Shown: positions 34,583 to 42,451 of the stretch, piece by piece
How positions within the stretch are numbered: the first letter of the stretch is position 1
Layout of the letters: every line of letters begins with the position of its first letter
Source of the DNA: CAVQGZ01 sp963714455
Lineage (GTDB): Bacteria > Actinomycetota > Actinomycetes > Jiangellales > Jiangellaceae
DNA length: 64,000 nt
NCBI GenBank assembly: GCA_963714455.1
Contig: CAVQON010000020.1
Coordinates: 310,001-374,000, forward strand
Reading direction: 5' to 3'
Notes under the pieces: model-generated
The model's database searches: none
Told to the model about the DNA's origin: nothing
What the model saw: only the letters and a program-made list of their open reading frames with translations
Program-made: the position numbers and the translations under genes

Positions 34583-36031
34583 CTACAGCGGGATGTTGCC
34601 GTGCCGCCCGGACGTCGCTGGTGCCGCCCGCAGCAGCTCGGCCAACCGGCCGCGAGTGCGTCCCGGTTCGAGCACCTCGTCCACGACCCCGAGCTCGATC
34701 GCAGCCGCAAGCCCGCCGGCGATCTGCTCGTGCTCGGCTGCCAGCTCGAGCTCGACCTGGGCCCGACGCTGCTCGGGGACGTCGGCCAGCGTGCGTCGGT
34801 GCAAGATGCGCACGGCAGCCACGGCCCCCATCACCGCGACCTGGGCACCGGGCCAGGCCAGCACGCGGGTCGCGCCGAGCGAGCGTGAGTTCATCGCCAC
34901 GTACGCCCCGCCGTAGGCCTTGCGGGTCACCACCGTGACCCGCGGCACCGAGGCCTCGGCGAACGCATGCAGCAGCTTTGCACCACGGCGCACGACGCCG
35001 TCCCACTCCTGCCCGACGCCGGGCAGGTAGCCGGGAACGTCCACGAGGACGACGAGCGGCACGCCGAACGCGTCGCACATGCGGACGAAGCGGGCGGCCT
35101 TCTCCGCCGAGGACGAGTCCAGGCAGCCGCCGAGCCGCAGCGGGTTGTTGGCCACCACGCCGACAGTGCGTCCGCCGAGGCGACCGAGGGTGGTCACCAT
35201 GTTGGGCGCCCAGCGCGGGTGCAGCTCGGCGGACGTGCCCTCGTCCAGCAGCGCCTGCACCAACGGGTGGACGTCGTAGGCCCGCCGCTCCGAGTCCGGC
35301 AGGTGGCTCGCGGCATCGACGTCGTCGACCCGCTCGGCCACCACGCCCTGCGAGCCCAGCAGGCCGGCCAGCGAGCGCGCCCGCGCGAGGGCATCCGCCT
35401 CCGACTCCGCCACCACGTGGACGACGCCGGAGCGGCGTCCGTGGGGCTCGGGCCCACCGAGGCGGGCCATGTCGACGTCCTCGCCGGTCACTGACCGGAC
35501 GACCTCGGGCCCGGTGACGAAGATGCGCCCCTCCGGGGCGAGAACAACGACGTCGGTGAGTGCGGGCCCGTAGGCAGCGCCGCCGGCCGCCGGGCCGAGC
35601 ACCACCGAGATCTGCGGCACCACCCCGGACGCGCGCGTCATGGCGGCGAACACCTGACCGACGGCGTCCAACGATCGCACGCCCTCGGCGAGTCGGGCAC
35701 CGCCGGAGTGCCACAGACCGACGATGGGCACCCCCCGGCGGAGGGCCTCGTCGTAGGCCGCCACGACCACCCGGCACCCGTCGGCGCCCATGGCGCCCCC
35801 CATGACGGTGATGTCGGAGCAGAACGCCACCACCTCGGTGCCGTCGACGGTCCCGGTCGCCGCCAGCATCCCGCTGTCGTCGATCGACGAGAGCAGGCCC
35901 AGCGACCTGGCGTCGAGCAGAGCCGTCAGCCGGGCGAGCGGGGCGCGCGGGTCGTCCGCACGCGACGGTCGCTTTGGTGATGCGGGCAGGGCGGATGATC
36001 CCGCCGTGCGGCGGGTCGGGGCGGTGGTCAC
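34583..36031 (-). CDS. accD: Acyl-CoA (acetyl/propionyl-CoA) carboxylase carboxyltransferase beta subunit
   Basis: A 482-residue carboxyltransferase containing both crotonase-like halves. N-domain motifs include GLWHSGGARLAEGV and GPAAGGAAYGPAL; C-domain motifs include GGCLDSSSAEKAARFVR, DVPGYLPGVGQEW and KAYGGAYVAMNSR. It makes malonyl-CoA (or methylmalonyl-CoA) from biotinylated carrier and acyl-CoA. It is the last gene of the fab operon, 3 bp after fabF, in the position of mycobacterial accD6. The biotin-carboxylase/BCCP alpha subunit is not in the window. Confidence 0.93.
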   Translation of the reverse strand: MTTAPTRRTAGSSALPASPKRPSRADDPRAPLARLTALLDARSLGLLSSIDDSGMLAATGTVDGTEVVAFCSDITVMGGAMGADGCRVVVAAYDEALRRGVPIVGLWHSGGARLAEGVRSLDAVGQVFAAMTRASGVVPQISVVLGPAAGGAAYGPALTDVVVLAPEGRIFVTGPEVVRSVTGEDVDMARLGGPEPHGRRSGVVHVVAESEADALARARSLAGLLGSQGVVAERVDDVDAASHLPDSERRAYDVHPLVQALLDEGTSAELHPRWAPNMVTTLGRLGGRTVGVVANNPLRLGGCLDSSSAEKAARFVRMCDAFGVPLVVLVDVPGYLPGVGQEWDGVVRRGAKLLHAFAEASVPRVTVVTRKAYGGAYVAMNSRSLGATRVLAWPGAQVAVMGAVAAVRILHRRTLADVPEQRRAQVELELAAEHEQIAGGLAAAIELGVVDEVLEPGRTRGRLAELLRAAPATSGRHGNIPL

Positions 36032-36034
36032 CGG

Positions 36035-37300
36035 CTAGACCGTCCGGAAGGCGAGCGCGACGTTGTGCCCACCGAAGCCGAACGAGTTGCTCAGCGCCGC
36101 CAGGTCACCCTCGCCGAGGGGCCGGGGCTCCCCGGAGACGACGTCGAGGTCGATCTCGTCGTCCGGGTTCTCCAGGTTGATCGTGGGCGGCGCCGTGCGG
36201 CGAGCCAGCGCCATCACCGTGGCCACGGCCTCGACCGCACCGGCCGCACCGAGCAGGTGCCCGGTCATCGACTTCGTCGCCGACACTGCGACGCCGTCGG
36301 TGGCCCCGCCGAGCGCGGACCGGATGGCCAACGACTCGGCGATGTCGCCCTGCGGTGTCGAGGTGGCGTGCGCGTTCAGGTGCGCCACGTCACCCGGGGT
36401 GAGCTGCGCGTCGGCCAAAGCGTCCATCATTGCCTGGGCCGCGCCGGCGCCGACCGGGTCGGGCTGGGCGATGTGGTGGGCGTCCGACGTCATGCCGACC
36501 CCGACCACCTCGGCGTACACCTGTGCGCCGCGGGCAGCGGCGTGCTCGGCCGACTCCAGCACGAGCACGCCCGACCCTTCGCCGTAGACGAAGCCGTCGC
36601 GGCCCTTGTCGTACGGACGGCTGGCCCGCTCTGGCTCGTCGTTGCGCCTCGACAACGCCTGCATGTTCGCGAACGCAGCGATGGGCAGCGGGTGGATGGC
36701 GGCCTCGGTGCCGCCGCACAGCACGACGTCGGCGCGACCCGACCTGATCATCTCCAGGCCCTGGCCAATCGCCTCCGCCCCGGACGCGCACGCGCTGATG
36801 GGAGTGTGCACGCCCGCCCGGGCGAGCACCTCGAGCGCGATCGCAGCCGCCGGCCCGTTGGGCATCAGCATGGGGATCGCCAGCGGCGACACCCGTCGCG
36901 CGCCCTTCTCCCGCAGCGTGTCGTAGTTGGCGAGCGTGGTGAGCACACCGCCGATGCCGGTGCCGACGACGACCCCGAGCCGGTCGGGGTCGACCTCCTC
37001 GGCGTACCCCGCGGAGTCCGGTGCCGGCATGCCTGCGTCCGCCCACGCCTCGCGAGCGGCGATGAGCGCGAGCTGTGCCGTGCGGTCGAGCCGACGGGCC
37101 TGCACGCGGTCGAGCACGTCGAGCGGGTCGACGGCCACCGGCGCACCGATGTGCACCGGCAGCACCTCGACGAACTCGTCGGGCAGCCGACGAACGCCCG
37201 ACCGGCCGTCGAGCATTCCTTGCCATGTGCTGGCGACGTCGCCGCCGAGCGGGGTGGTCGCACCCAGCCCGGTGACGACGACGCGACGCTGTGCTGGCAC
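36035..37300 (-). CDS. fabF: 3-oxoacyl-ACP synthase II
   Basis: A 421-residue KAS II of FAS II chain elongation. Catalytic residues are visible: cysteine in ISACASGAEAIGQG, histidine in LNAHATSTPQGD and histidine in KSMTGHLLGAAGAVEA. It starts with RRVVVTGLGATTPLGGD. Only one KAS II is present here, unlike mycobacteria with kasA-kasB. Packed 3 bp after acpP and 3 bp before accD, it is clearly co-transcribed. Confidence 0.96.
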   Translation of the reverse strand: MPAQRRVVVTGLGATTPLGGDVASTWQGMLDGRSGVRRLPDEFVEVLPVHIGAPVAVDPLDVLDRVQARRLDRTAQLALIAAREAWADAGMPAPDSAGYAEEVDPDRLGVVVGTGIGGVLTTLANYDTLREKGARRVSPLAIPMLMPNGPAAAIALEVLARAGVHTPISACASGAEAIGQGLEMIRSGRADVVLCGGTEAAIHPLPIAAFANMQALSRRNDEPERASRPYDKGRDGFVYGEGSGVLVLESAEHAAARGAQVYAEVVGVGMTSDAHHIAQPDPVGAGAAQAMMDALADAQLTPGDVAHLNAHATSTPQGDIAESLAIRSALGGATDGVAVSATKSMTGHLLGAAGAVEAVATVMALARRTAPPTINLENPDDEIDLDVVSGEPRPLGEGDLAALSNSFGFGGHNVALAFRTV

Positions 37301-37303
37301 GAG

Positions 37304-37549
37304 TCAGGCCACCGAGCGCTCGATGTAGGACACCGCGTCCCCGACGGTCTTGAGGTTCTTGACGTCGTCGTCGGGGATCGAGACGCCGAAGCGCTCCTCG
37401 GCGGCCACCACGACCTCGACCATCGAGAGCGAGTCGACGTCGAGGTCGTCGGTGAACGACTTCTCCAGCTGGATGTCGTCGGTCGGGATGCCGGCGATCT
37501 CGTTGACGATCTCCGCCAGTCCGGAACGGATCTCCTCGGTGCTTGCCAT
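37304..37549 (-). CDS. acpP: Acyl carrier protein
   Basis: An 81-residue ACP. The 4'-phosphopantetheine attachment serine is in DDLDVDSLSMVEVV, the classical DSL motif at about residue 40. It carries growing acyl chains for FabF, FabH and other FAS II enzymes. It lies 43 bp after fabH and 3 bp before fabF in the operon. Confidence 0.97.
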   Translation of the reverse strand: MASTEEIRSGLAEIVNEIAGIPTDDIQLEKSFTDDLDVDSLSMVEVVVAAEERFGVSIPDDDVKNLKTVGDAVSYIERSVA

Positions 37550-37592
37550 GGGTGCTACCTCCTGTGATGGGTGGGACGGGGGTGGTGCGGAT

Positions 37593-38600
37593 CTAGGGGA
37601 CGCGGATGACCTGGGCGGCGTAGACGAGCCCGGCGCCGAAGCCGATGACGAGGGCGAGGTCGCCGCTGGAGATCTCGCCGTCGGCGACGAGCCGGTCCAG
37701 CGCCAGCGGGACGGACGCGGCCGACGTGTTGCCCTGCTCGACGATGTCGCGGGCGATCACGACCGTGTCCGGCAGCTTGAGGGTGCGGGCCATGGCGTCG
37801 GTGATGCGCATGTTGGCCTGGTGCGGCACGAACGCGTCGAGGTCGTCGATGCTCACGCCGGCCGCGTCGAGGGCTTCGCGAGCCGCCTTCGCCATCTCGA
37901 ATGCCGCCCACCGGAAGACCGGGTTGCCGTCCATCTCGATGTAGGGCCACTGGGGGCCGTCCGGCTGGGCGAACGTCTCGTCCCATGGGTGGTCCTGGCG
38001 GATGTGGGCGAGGCCGGAGGAGTCCGAGCCCCAGACCACGGGGCCGATGCCGGGCTCGTCGGACGGGCCGACCACCACCGCGCCTGCCCCGTCACCGAAG
38101 ATGAAGGCCGTCGAGCGGTCGTCGCGGTTGAGGAAGGTGCTCAGCTTCTCGACGCCCACGACGACGACGTGTCGGGCGGTGCCGGCGCGCACCATGTCGT
38201 TGGCCAGCGCCAGCCCGTGGCAGAAGCCTGCACACGCGGCGCCGACGTCGAAGGCGGCTGCTCCGCCGGTGCCGACCTGGACGTCGATCTCGGCGGCCAC
38301 CGAGGGGGTCTGGTTCAGCCCGGTGGACGTGGCGACGATCAGCACGTCGACGTCGGTGGGGGACAGCCCCGCGGCGGCGAGGGCCTTGCCGACCGAGGCT
38401 GCGCCCATGTCGGCCACTGTCTCGTCGTCGCGGGCGAAGCGGCGGGTGGCAATCCCGGACCGGCTCTGGATCCACTCGTCGGTCGAGTCGATGCGCGTGA
38501 TGATCTCGTCGTTGCCCACGATGCGGTCGGGCCGGTAGACACCGAGGCCGAGAATGGTGGCAGGCGACCCGAGCGGGGTCGAGCGGATGGGGGCGCTCAT
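37593..38600 (-). CDS. fabH: 3-oxoacyl-ACP synthase III
   Basis: A 335-residue KAS III initiating FAS II from acyl-CoA and malonyl-ACP. The triad is visible: cysteine in VGAACAGFCHGLA, histidine in VPHQANMRI and asparagine in EQGNTSAASVP. The ATG at 38600 overlaps the fabD stop (ATGA), and family length supports it over longer in-frame starts. The fabD-fabH-acpP-fabF order is Streptomyces-like. Confidence 0.95.
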   Translation of the reverse strand: MSAPIRSTPLGSPATILGLGVYRPDRIVGNDEIITRIDSTDEWIQSRSGIATRRFARDDETVADMGAASVGKALAAAGLSPTDVDVLIVATSTGLNQTPSVAAEIDVQVGTGGAAAFDVGAACAGFCHGLALANDMVRAGTARHVVVVGVEKLSTFLNRDDRSTAFIFGDGAGAVVVGPSDEPGIGPVVWGSDSSGLAHIRQDHPWDETFAQPDGPQWPYIEMDGNPVFRWAAFEMAKAAREALDAAGVSIDDLDAFVPHQANMRITDAMARTLKLPDTVVIARDIVEQGNTSAASVPLALDRLVADGEISSGDLALVIGFGAGLVYAAQVIRVP

Positions 38601-39790
38601 GCGGCGGCCTCGCTGTCTTCGGTGGGGTGCAGTCGCAGGAGCGGCTGTCCGGGGCTGACGGGGTCGCCGTCCTCGACGAGCCACTCCAGGACGCGACCCC
38701 CGTGGGGGGTCACCACTTCCCAGGCGTCGCGTAGCGAGCGGACGTGACCAACGATGGCCCCGGGGCTCAGGGCGCTGCCCACGGCGTGCGCCACTGTCGA
38801 CACGGTGCCCTTGATCGGGGCGACGACCAGCCGCCACGCAGGGTCGGGGTGCGCGTGGACGGCCGGCGCGGCGTGCTCGGCCACGAAGGCACGGGCGTCG
38901 TCGAGCTGGTCGGGGGTGCTCAGTGCGAACGTGGCGACGCCGGGCAGCCCCCGGCGGGCCAGGCCGGTCAGGGTGCCGGCGGGGGGAAGCTCCAGCAGCC
39001 CCGTGACGCCCATCTGCGCGAGGGTCTGCATGCACATGTCCCAGCGCACGGGTGTGGAGACCTGTGCCACGAGCCGCTCCAGCATGTCCGACCCGGACGT
39101 CACGACGGCGCCGTCGCGGTTGGACAGCAGCCGAGGCCCCGGGTCACGCGGACCCATGCCGGCGGCGAGCCGGCTCAGGTGGGCCTGCGCGGGAGACATG
39201 TGGGCGGTGTGGAACGCGCCGGCGACCGACAGCGGGCGTAGCCGGGCCCGGTTCGGCGGGTCGGCGGCCAGGGCGGCGAGCTGCTCGACCGTGCCGGCCG
39301 CGACCACCTGCCCCGACCCGTTGACGTTGGCCGCCGTCAGGCCGTGCCGCTCCAGCACGGCGGCCACCTCGTCCGGGTCGCCGCCGAGCACGGCAGTCAT
39401 GCCGGTCTCCGTGCGGGCTGCCGCGTGCGCCATGGCGCGTCCGCGTTCGCGCACGAGCACCATGGCCTGTTCCTGGCTCAGCACGCCGGCGGCGGCCGAT
39501 GCGGTGACCTCTCCGACGGAGTGGCCCGCGACCGCCGAGGCGCGCCCGACGCCGCAGTCGGCCTCGTCCAGGGCATGCAGTGCCAGCAGCCCGGAGGCCA
39601 CCAGCAACGGCTGCGCGACGGCCGTGTCGCGGATCCTGGCCTCGTCGCTCGTCGTGCCGTGCATGGTGAGGTCGAGGTCGGCGACCGCGCTGAGCCAGTC
39701 GAGGTGAGCCGGCACCCCGTCGACGTCCAACCAGGCGGTGAGCAGACCGGGCGACTGGGCACCCTGTCCGGGAGCCACGACTACGAGCAT
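38597..39790 (-). CDS. fabD: Malonyl-CoA:ACP transacylase with extra C-terminal biotinyl/lipoyl-like domain
   Basis: A 397-residue protein. Residues ~1-305 are a normal FabD: GQGAQSPG start, nucleophile in AGHSVGEVTASA, and active-site histidine in GAFHTAHMSPA. Ordinary FabD is ~310 residues; here ~80 more follow. That tail (VVAPIKGTVSTVAHAVG, then SPGAIVGHVRSLRDAW, then VEDGDPVSPGQPLLRL) has the strand pattern and G-D/GQPL turn of biotin-carboxyl-carrier/lipoyl domains, but RSLRD replaces the EAMKM hairpin, so the modifiable lysine is missing. It may be a docking domain. First gene of the FAS II operon. Confidence 0.92.
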   Translation of the reverse strand: MLVVVAPGQGAQSPGLLTAWLDVDGVPAHLDWLSAVADLDLTMHGTTSDEARIRDTAVAQPLLVASGLLALHALDEADCGVGRASAVAGHSVGEVTASAAAGVLSQEQAMVLVRERGRAMAHAAARTETGMTAVLGGDPDEVAAVLERHGLTAANVNGSGQVVAAGTVEQLAALAADPPNRARLRPLSVAGAFHTAHMSPAQAHLSRLAAGMGPRDPGPRLLSNRDGAVVTSGSDMLERLVAQVSTPVRWDMCMQTLAQMGVTGLLELPPAGTLTGLARRGLPGVATFALSTPDQLDDARAFVAEHAAPAVHAHPDPAWRLVVAPIKGTVSTVAHAVGSALSPGAIVGHVRSLRDAWEVVTPHGGRVLEWLVEDGDPVSPGQPLLRLHPTEDSEAAA

Positions 39791-39844
39791 GGTGACAAGC
39801 CTCCCGCCTCACCCGCCCGTGGGCAGGCACCGACAGCTACGAAC

Positions 39845-41089
39845 TTAGTCGGCTCGTCTTTGTAGGAGTTCTACAACGATTCCGGAGGCGCTGTCTGGGA
39901 ACACTTCGGACATTCGACCCAGCGAAAGGGCCATACGCAGGACGAACTGCCCCCTCGGGTCGGTGGCGGACCATCCCGTCAGGTCGTGCGCGCGCCGCAA
40001 CCGGTAGCGAACGGTGTTCGGATGGACCAAGAGGCGCCGGGCAGCGCCCTCGATGGAGCACCCGGTCGACAGGTAGCCCTCCACGGTCTCGAGCAGCGGG
40101 CCCCGGTCGTTGGCCAGCGGGGCGAACACCTCGTCCGTCAGGGCGCGCCGGGCGTCGACGTCGCCGGCCAGCACCCGCTCGGGCAGCAGCGCGTCGGCCG
40201 AGACGGGCCGAGGGGCGTCCGGCCAGGCCCGCGCCGCCCGCAGCCCGGCCATCGCCGCGTGGGCGGCGCTCGCCGCCCCGGGCAACCCGTCCCCGGGCGG
40301 GCCCACCACCACCGGTCCCTCGCCGAACTGGTCGACCACGTGCGTTGCTGCGGCCACCGGATCGGGGGCGCGGTCGAGCAGCACCACCAGCCGGTCGCCG
40401 TGCACGCCGACGAGGGCTACGTGGTCAGACATCCGCGCTCTGCCCCGCACGCCCTCGACAACCACCTCGGGGTCACGGGGCTCGGGAGCCGCGCCGATGA
40501 CCACGGCGACCGGTCCTGGTCGTGGCCAGCGCAGCGCGGCAGCCTGGGAGCGCACGGACTCGTCGGCCTCGTCGCGTAGGACGGCGTCCACCACGAGGGC
40601 TTCCAGCCGGGCGTCCCACGCACCCCGTTCCTCTGCGGCGCGGGCGTAGACGGTCGCGGCGGCGAACGCGATCTCGCGGGAGTACCGCAGCATGGCCTCG
40701 CGGACGGACGGCGCGGCGACCGGCCCCACGACGTCGTCCAGCGACCGCTCGACCGCGTCGAGGGCGACGCGCGCCATCTGGACGACCTGCTCGAGGCTGA
40801 TGGCCCGCGTGAGCTCGGGGGGAGCCGAGCCGAACACCTCGGCGGAGACGGCCTTGTGGTGCGCGGGGTCTTGGTACCAGGCGGCGAACGACCCGATGGC
40901 CGACTGCAGGATCACGCCGACCCATGACCGCAGCTCGGCCGGCATGGTGCGGTACCAGGTGAGCTTGCCGTTCAGGTCGCGCAGCGCCAGCGTCGAGAGC
41001 TGCGCAGCAGCCTTCTGCAGGTCGGCCGCCGCCGCAGCGGGGTCCGGCTCGGGGCTGGACGCGCCCCAGCCCAGGCGCCTGCGCGGCAT
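39845..41089 (-). CDS. fasR: PucR/CdaR-type regulator of fatty-acid synthesis
   Basis: A 414-residue regulator. The C-terminal PucR-type HTH is clear (GCSIEGAARRLLVHPNTVRYRLRRAHDLTG, quoted in part: VHPNTVRYRLRR), and a GGDEF-like/central sensor region precedes it. FasR activates the downstream fab operon in Streptomyces and an equivalent gene precedes fabD in mycobacteria (Rv2242). Here it lies immediately upstream of fabD in the same orientation with 54 bp between. The ATG at 41089 is adopted; no better RBS-led start was seen. Confidence 0.88.
   Translation of the reverse strand: MPRRRLGWGASSPEPDPAAAAADLQKAAAQLSTLALRDLNGKLTWYRTMPAELRSWVGVILQSAIGSFAAWYQDPAHHKAVSAEVFGSAPPELTRAISLEQVVQMARVALDAVERSLDDVVGPVAAPSVREAMLRYSREIAFAAATVYARAAEERGAWDARLEALVVDAVLRDEADESVRSQAAALRWPRPGPVAVVIGAAPEPRDPEVVVEGVRGRARMSDHVALVGVHGDRLVVLLDRAPDPVAAATHVVDQFGEGPVVVGPPGDGLPGAASAAHAAMAGLRAARAWPDAPRPVSADALLPERVLAGDVDARRALTDEVFAPLANDRGPLLETVEGYLSTGCSIEGAARRLLVHPNTVRYRLRRAHDLTGWSATDPRGQFVLRMALSLGRMSEVFPDSASGIVVELLQRRAD
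39860..39876. promoter_or_regulatory. 17-bp palindrome upstream of fabD, candidate FasR operator
   Basis: TTGTAG-GAGTT-CTACAA is a perfect 6-5-6 inverted repeat. It overlaps the 3' end of the fasR coding region and lies ~70 bp upstream of the fabD start. FasR is known to bind near fabD in Streptomyces; that this is its site is inferred from position and symmetry. Confidence 0.5.
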
Positions 41090-41106
41090 CCGGCGACCCT
41101 AGCCGC

Positions 41107-41358
41107 TCACTTGAACAAGACCCACACGTCGACGATGAGCCCGGACTGGGCCACGGGCAACTCGTGGACCAGCGTGTGCCGAAGTTCGGACCATCCCGAC
41201 CTCTGGCCGTCGTGGGCGACCAAGTTGGCGTAGGAGTGGGCCAGCCACAAGGTGAGCACGTAACCCAGCAGCAAGAATGGTGCCGTGGACCGCGCCGGCG
41301 ATCTGCGGGTGTCCCACTTCTGCACTCGGTGCGGTGACGCCGGCGGGGACTCGGACAT
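41107..41358 (-). CDS. Small membrane protein, hypothetical
   Basis: An 83-residue product with a basic N-terminus and one hydrophobic helix (FLLLGYVLTLWLAHSYANLV). No family recognised. It lies just upstream of fasR (17 bp gap) and divergent from hypA. It could be a genuine small gene or a fortuitous frame; the hydrophobic helix and the tight spacing favour a gene. Confidence 0.45.
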   Translation of the reverse strand: MSESPPASPHRVQKWDTRRSPARSTAPFLLLGYVLTLWLAHSYANLVAHDGQRSGWSELRHTLVHELPVAQSGLIVDVWVLFK

Positions 41359-41359
41359 C

Positions 41360-41389
41360 CGTCAGACTCAACGGGGGTAGCGTCTGACG
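41360..41389. promoter_or_regulatory. Dyad upstream of the hyp operon
   Basis: CGTCAGAC (41360-41367) and GTCTGACG (41382-41389) are perfect 8-bp inverted copies with a 14-bp spacer, in the 62-bp region between the small membrane gene and hypA. A regulator-binding dyad is plausible. Confidence 0.45.
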
Positions 41390-41420
41390 ACTATGACATC
41401 GCGCCGCCGCGGAGCGCCTC

Positions 41421-41771
41421 ATGCATGAGGTGTCGATCGCCGAGGCCATCGCGCGCACCGTTGCCGAGGCGGTGGACGGAGCCCCCGTCGAGTCGGTCGA
41501 GGTCGTCGTGGGCGCGCTGTCCGGCGTGGTCGGCTCGGCGCTGGAGTTCGCCTGGGACGTGGTCATCGCCGGCACGCCGCTGGCCGGGTCGGTGCTCGTC
41601 GTCGTCGACGTCGAGACCACGGTGTACTGCCCGACCTGCCAGGCGGTGGTCGCTCCCGAGCTCGGGCTGCTCTGCCCCACCTGCGGCGAGCTGTGCGGAG
41701 ACCTGCGCAGCGGCCGCGAGCTCGAGATCCGCTCGGCTCGGCTGCGCGAGACAGCGGTGAGCGACGCGTGA
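41421..41771 (+). CDS. hypA: Hydrogenase maturation nickel chaperone HypA
   Basis: A 116-residue protein that, with HypB, inserts nickel into [NiFe] hydrogenase. The N-terminal Ni ligands M1-H2-E3 are present, so the ATG at 41421 is firm. The zinc site is complete at C70-x2-C73 and C85-x2-C88 (CPTC and CPTCGE). First gene of the hypABFCD-E operon; hypB overlaps its end by 4 bp. Confidence 0.96.
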   Translation: MHEVSIAEAIARTVAEAVDGAPVESVEVVVGALSGVVGSALEFAWDVVIAGTPLAGSVLVVVDVETTVYCPTCQAVVAPELGLLCPTCGELCGDLRSGRELEIRSARLRETAVSDA

Positions 41772-42451
41772 CCACCCCCCGCATCGTCGACCTGCGCCGC
41801 GGCGTCCTGGAGAAGAACGACCAGATCGCCGCCGCCCTGCGCGACCGGTTCGCTGCAGCAGGCGTGCAGGTGGCGAACTGGGTGTCGAGCCCGGGGACTG
41901 GCAAGACCGCACTTCTCGAACGACTGCTCGTCACGGCTCATGAGCAGGGCGTGCGGGCCGCTGTGCTCGTCGGCGACTGCGCCACCGACAACGACGCTCG
42001 CCGCCTGGCCGCCACCGGCGCCCCGGTGCGCCAGATCGTCACAGCGAGCATGTGCCACCTCGAGGCCGACATGGTCACCAGCCACGTCGACGCGCTCGTC
42101 GCCGAGGGGACGTCACTGGACGGCCTCGACCTGCTGGTGCTGGAGAACGTCGGCAACCTCGTGTGCCCCACCTCCTACGACCTGGGGGAGGACGTGCGCG
42201 TCGCGCTGCTGTCGGTCACCGAGGGCGAGGACAAGCCACTGAAGTACCCGGCGCTGTTCGCCTCGGCCGACGTCGTCGTGCTGACCAAGATCGACATCGC
42301 CGAGGCGGTCGAGTTCGACCGTGCTGCCGCCGAGGCGGCCATCGCCGCGGTCGCCCCCGGACGTCCCGTGGTCGCGACCTCCGCGCGCACCGGTCAGGGT
42401 GTGGATGAGCTGCTGGCCCTTCTTCGCACACCCCCACCTGCGGACTCGTAG
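41768..42451 (+). CDS. hypB: Hydrogenase maturation GTPase HypB
   Basis: A 227-residue SIMIBI GTPase. The P-loop is SSPGTGKT (~40-47), followed by LVGDCATDNDARRL, the metal-site cysteine/histidine region ASMCHLEADMV, ENVGNLVCP and the NKxD-like TKID. The N-terminal CxxCGC and His-rich nickel-storage extension of some HypB proteins are absent. The GTG start at 41768 overlaps hypA. It drives nickel delivery with HypA. Confidence 0.95.
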   Translation: MTTPRIVDLRRGVLEKNDQIAAALRDRFAAAGVQVANWVSSPGTGKTALLERLLVTAHEQGVRAAVLVGDCATDNDARRLAATGAPVRQIVTASMCHLEADMVTSHVDALVAEGTSLDGLDLLVLENVGNLVCPTSYDLGEDVRVALLSVTEGEDKPLKYPALFASADVVVLTKIDIAEAVEFDRAAAEAAIAAVAPGRPVVATSARTGQGVDELLALLRTPPPADS

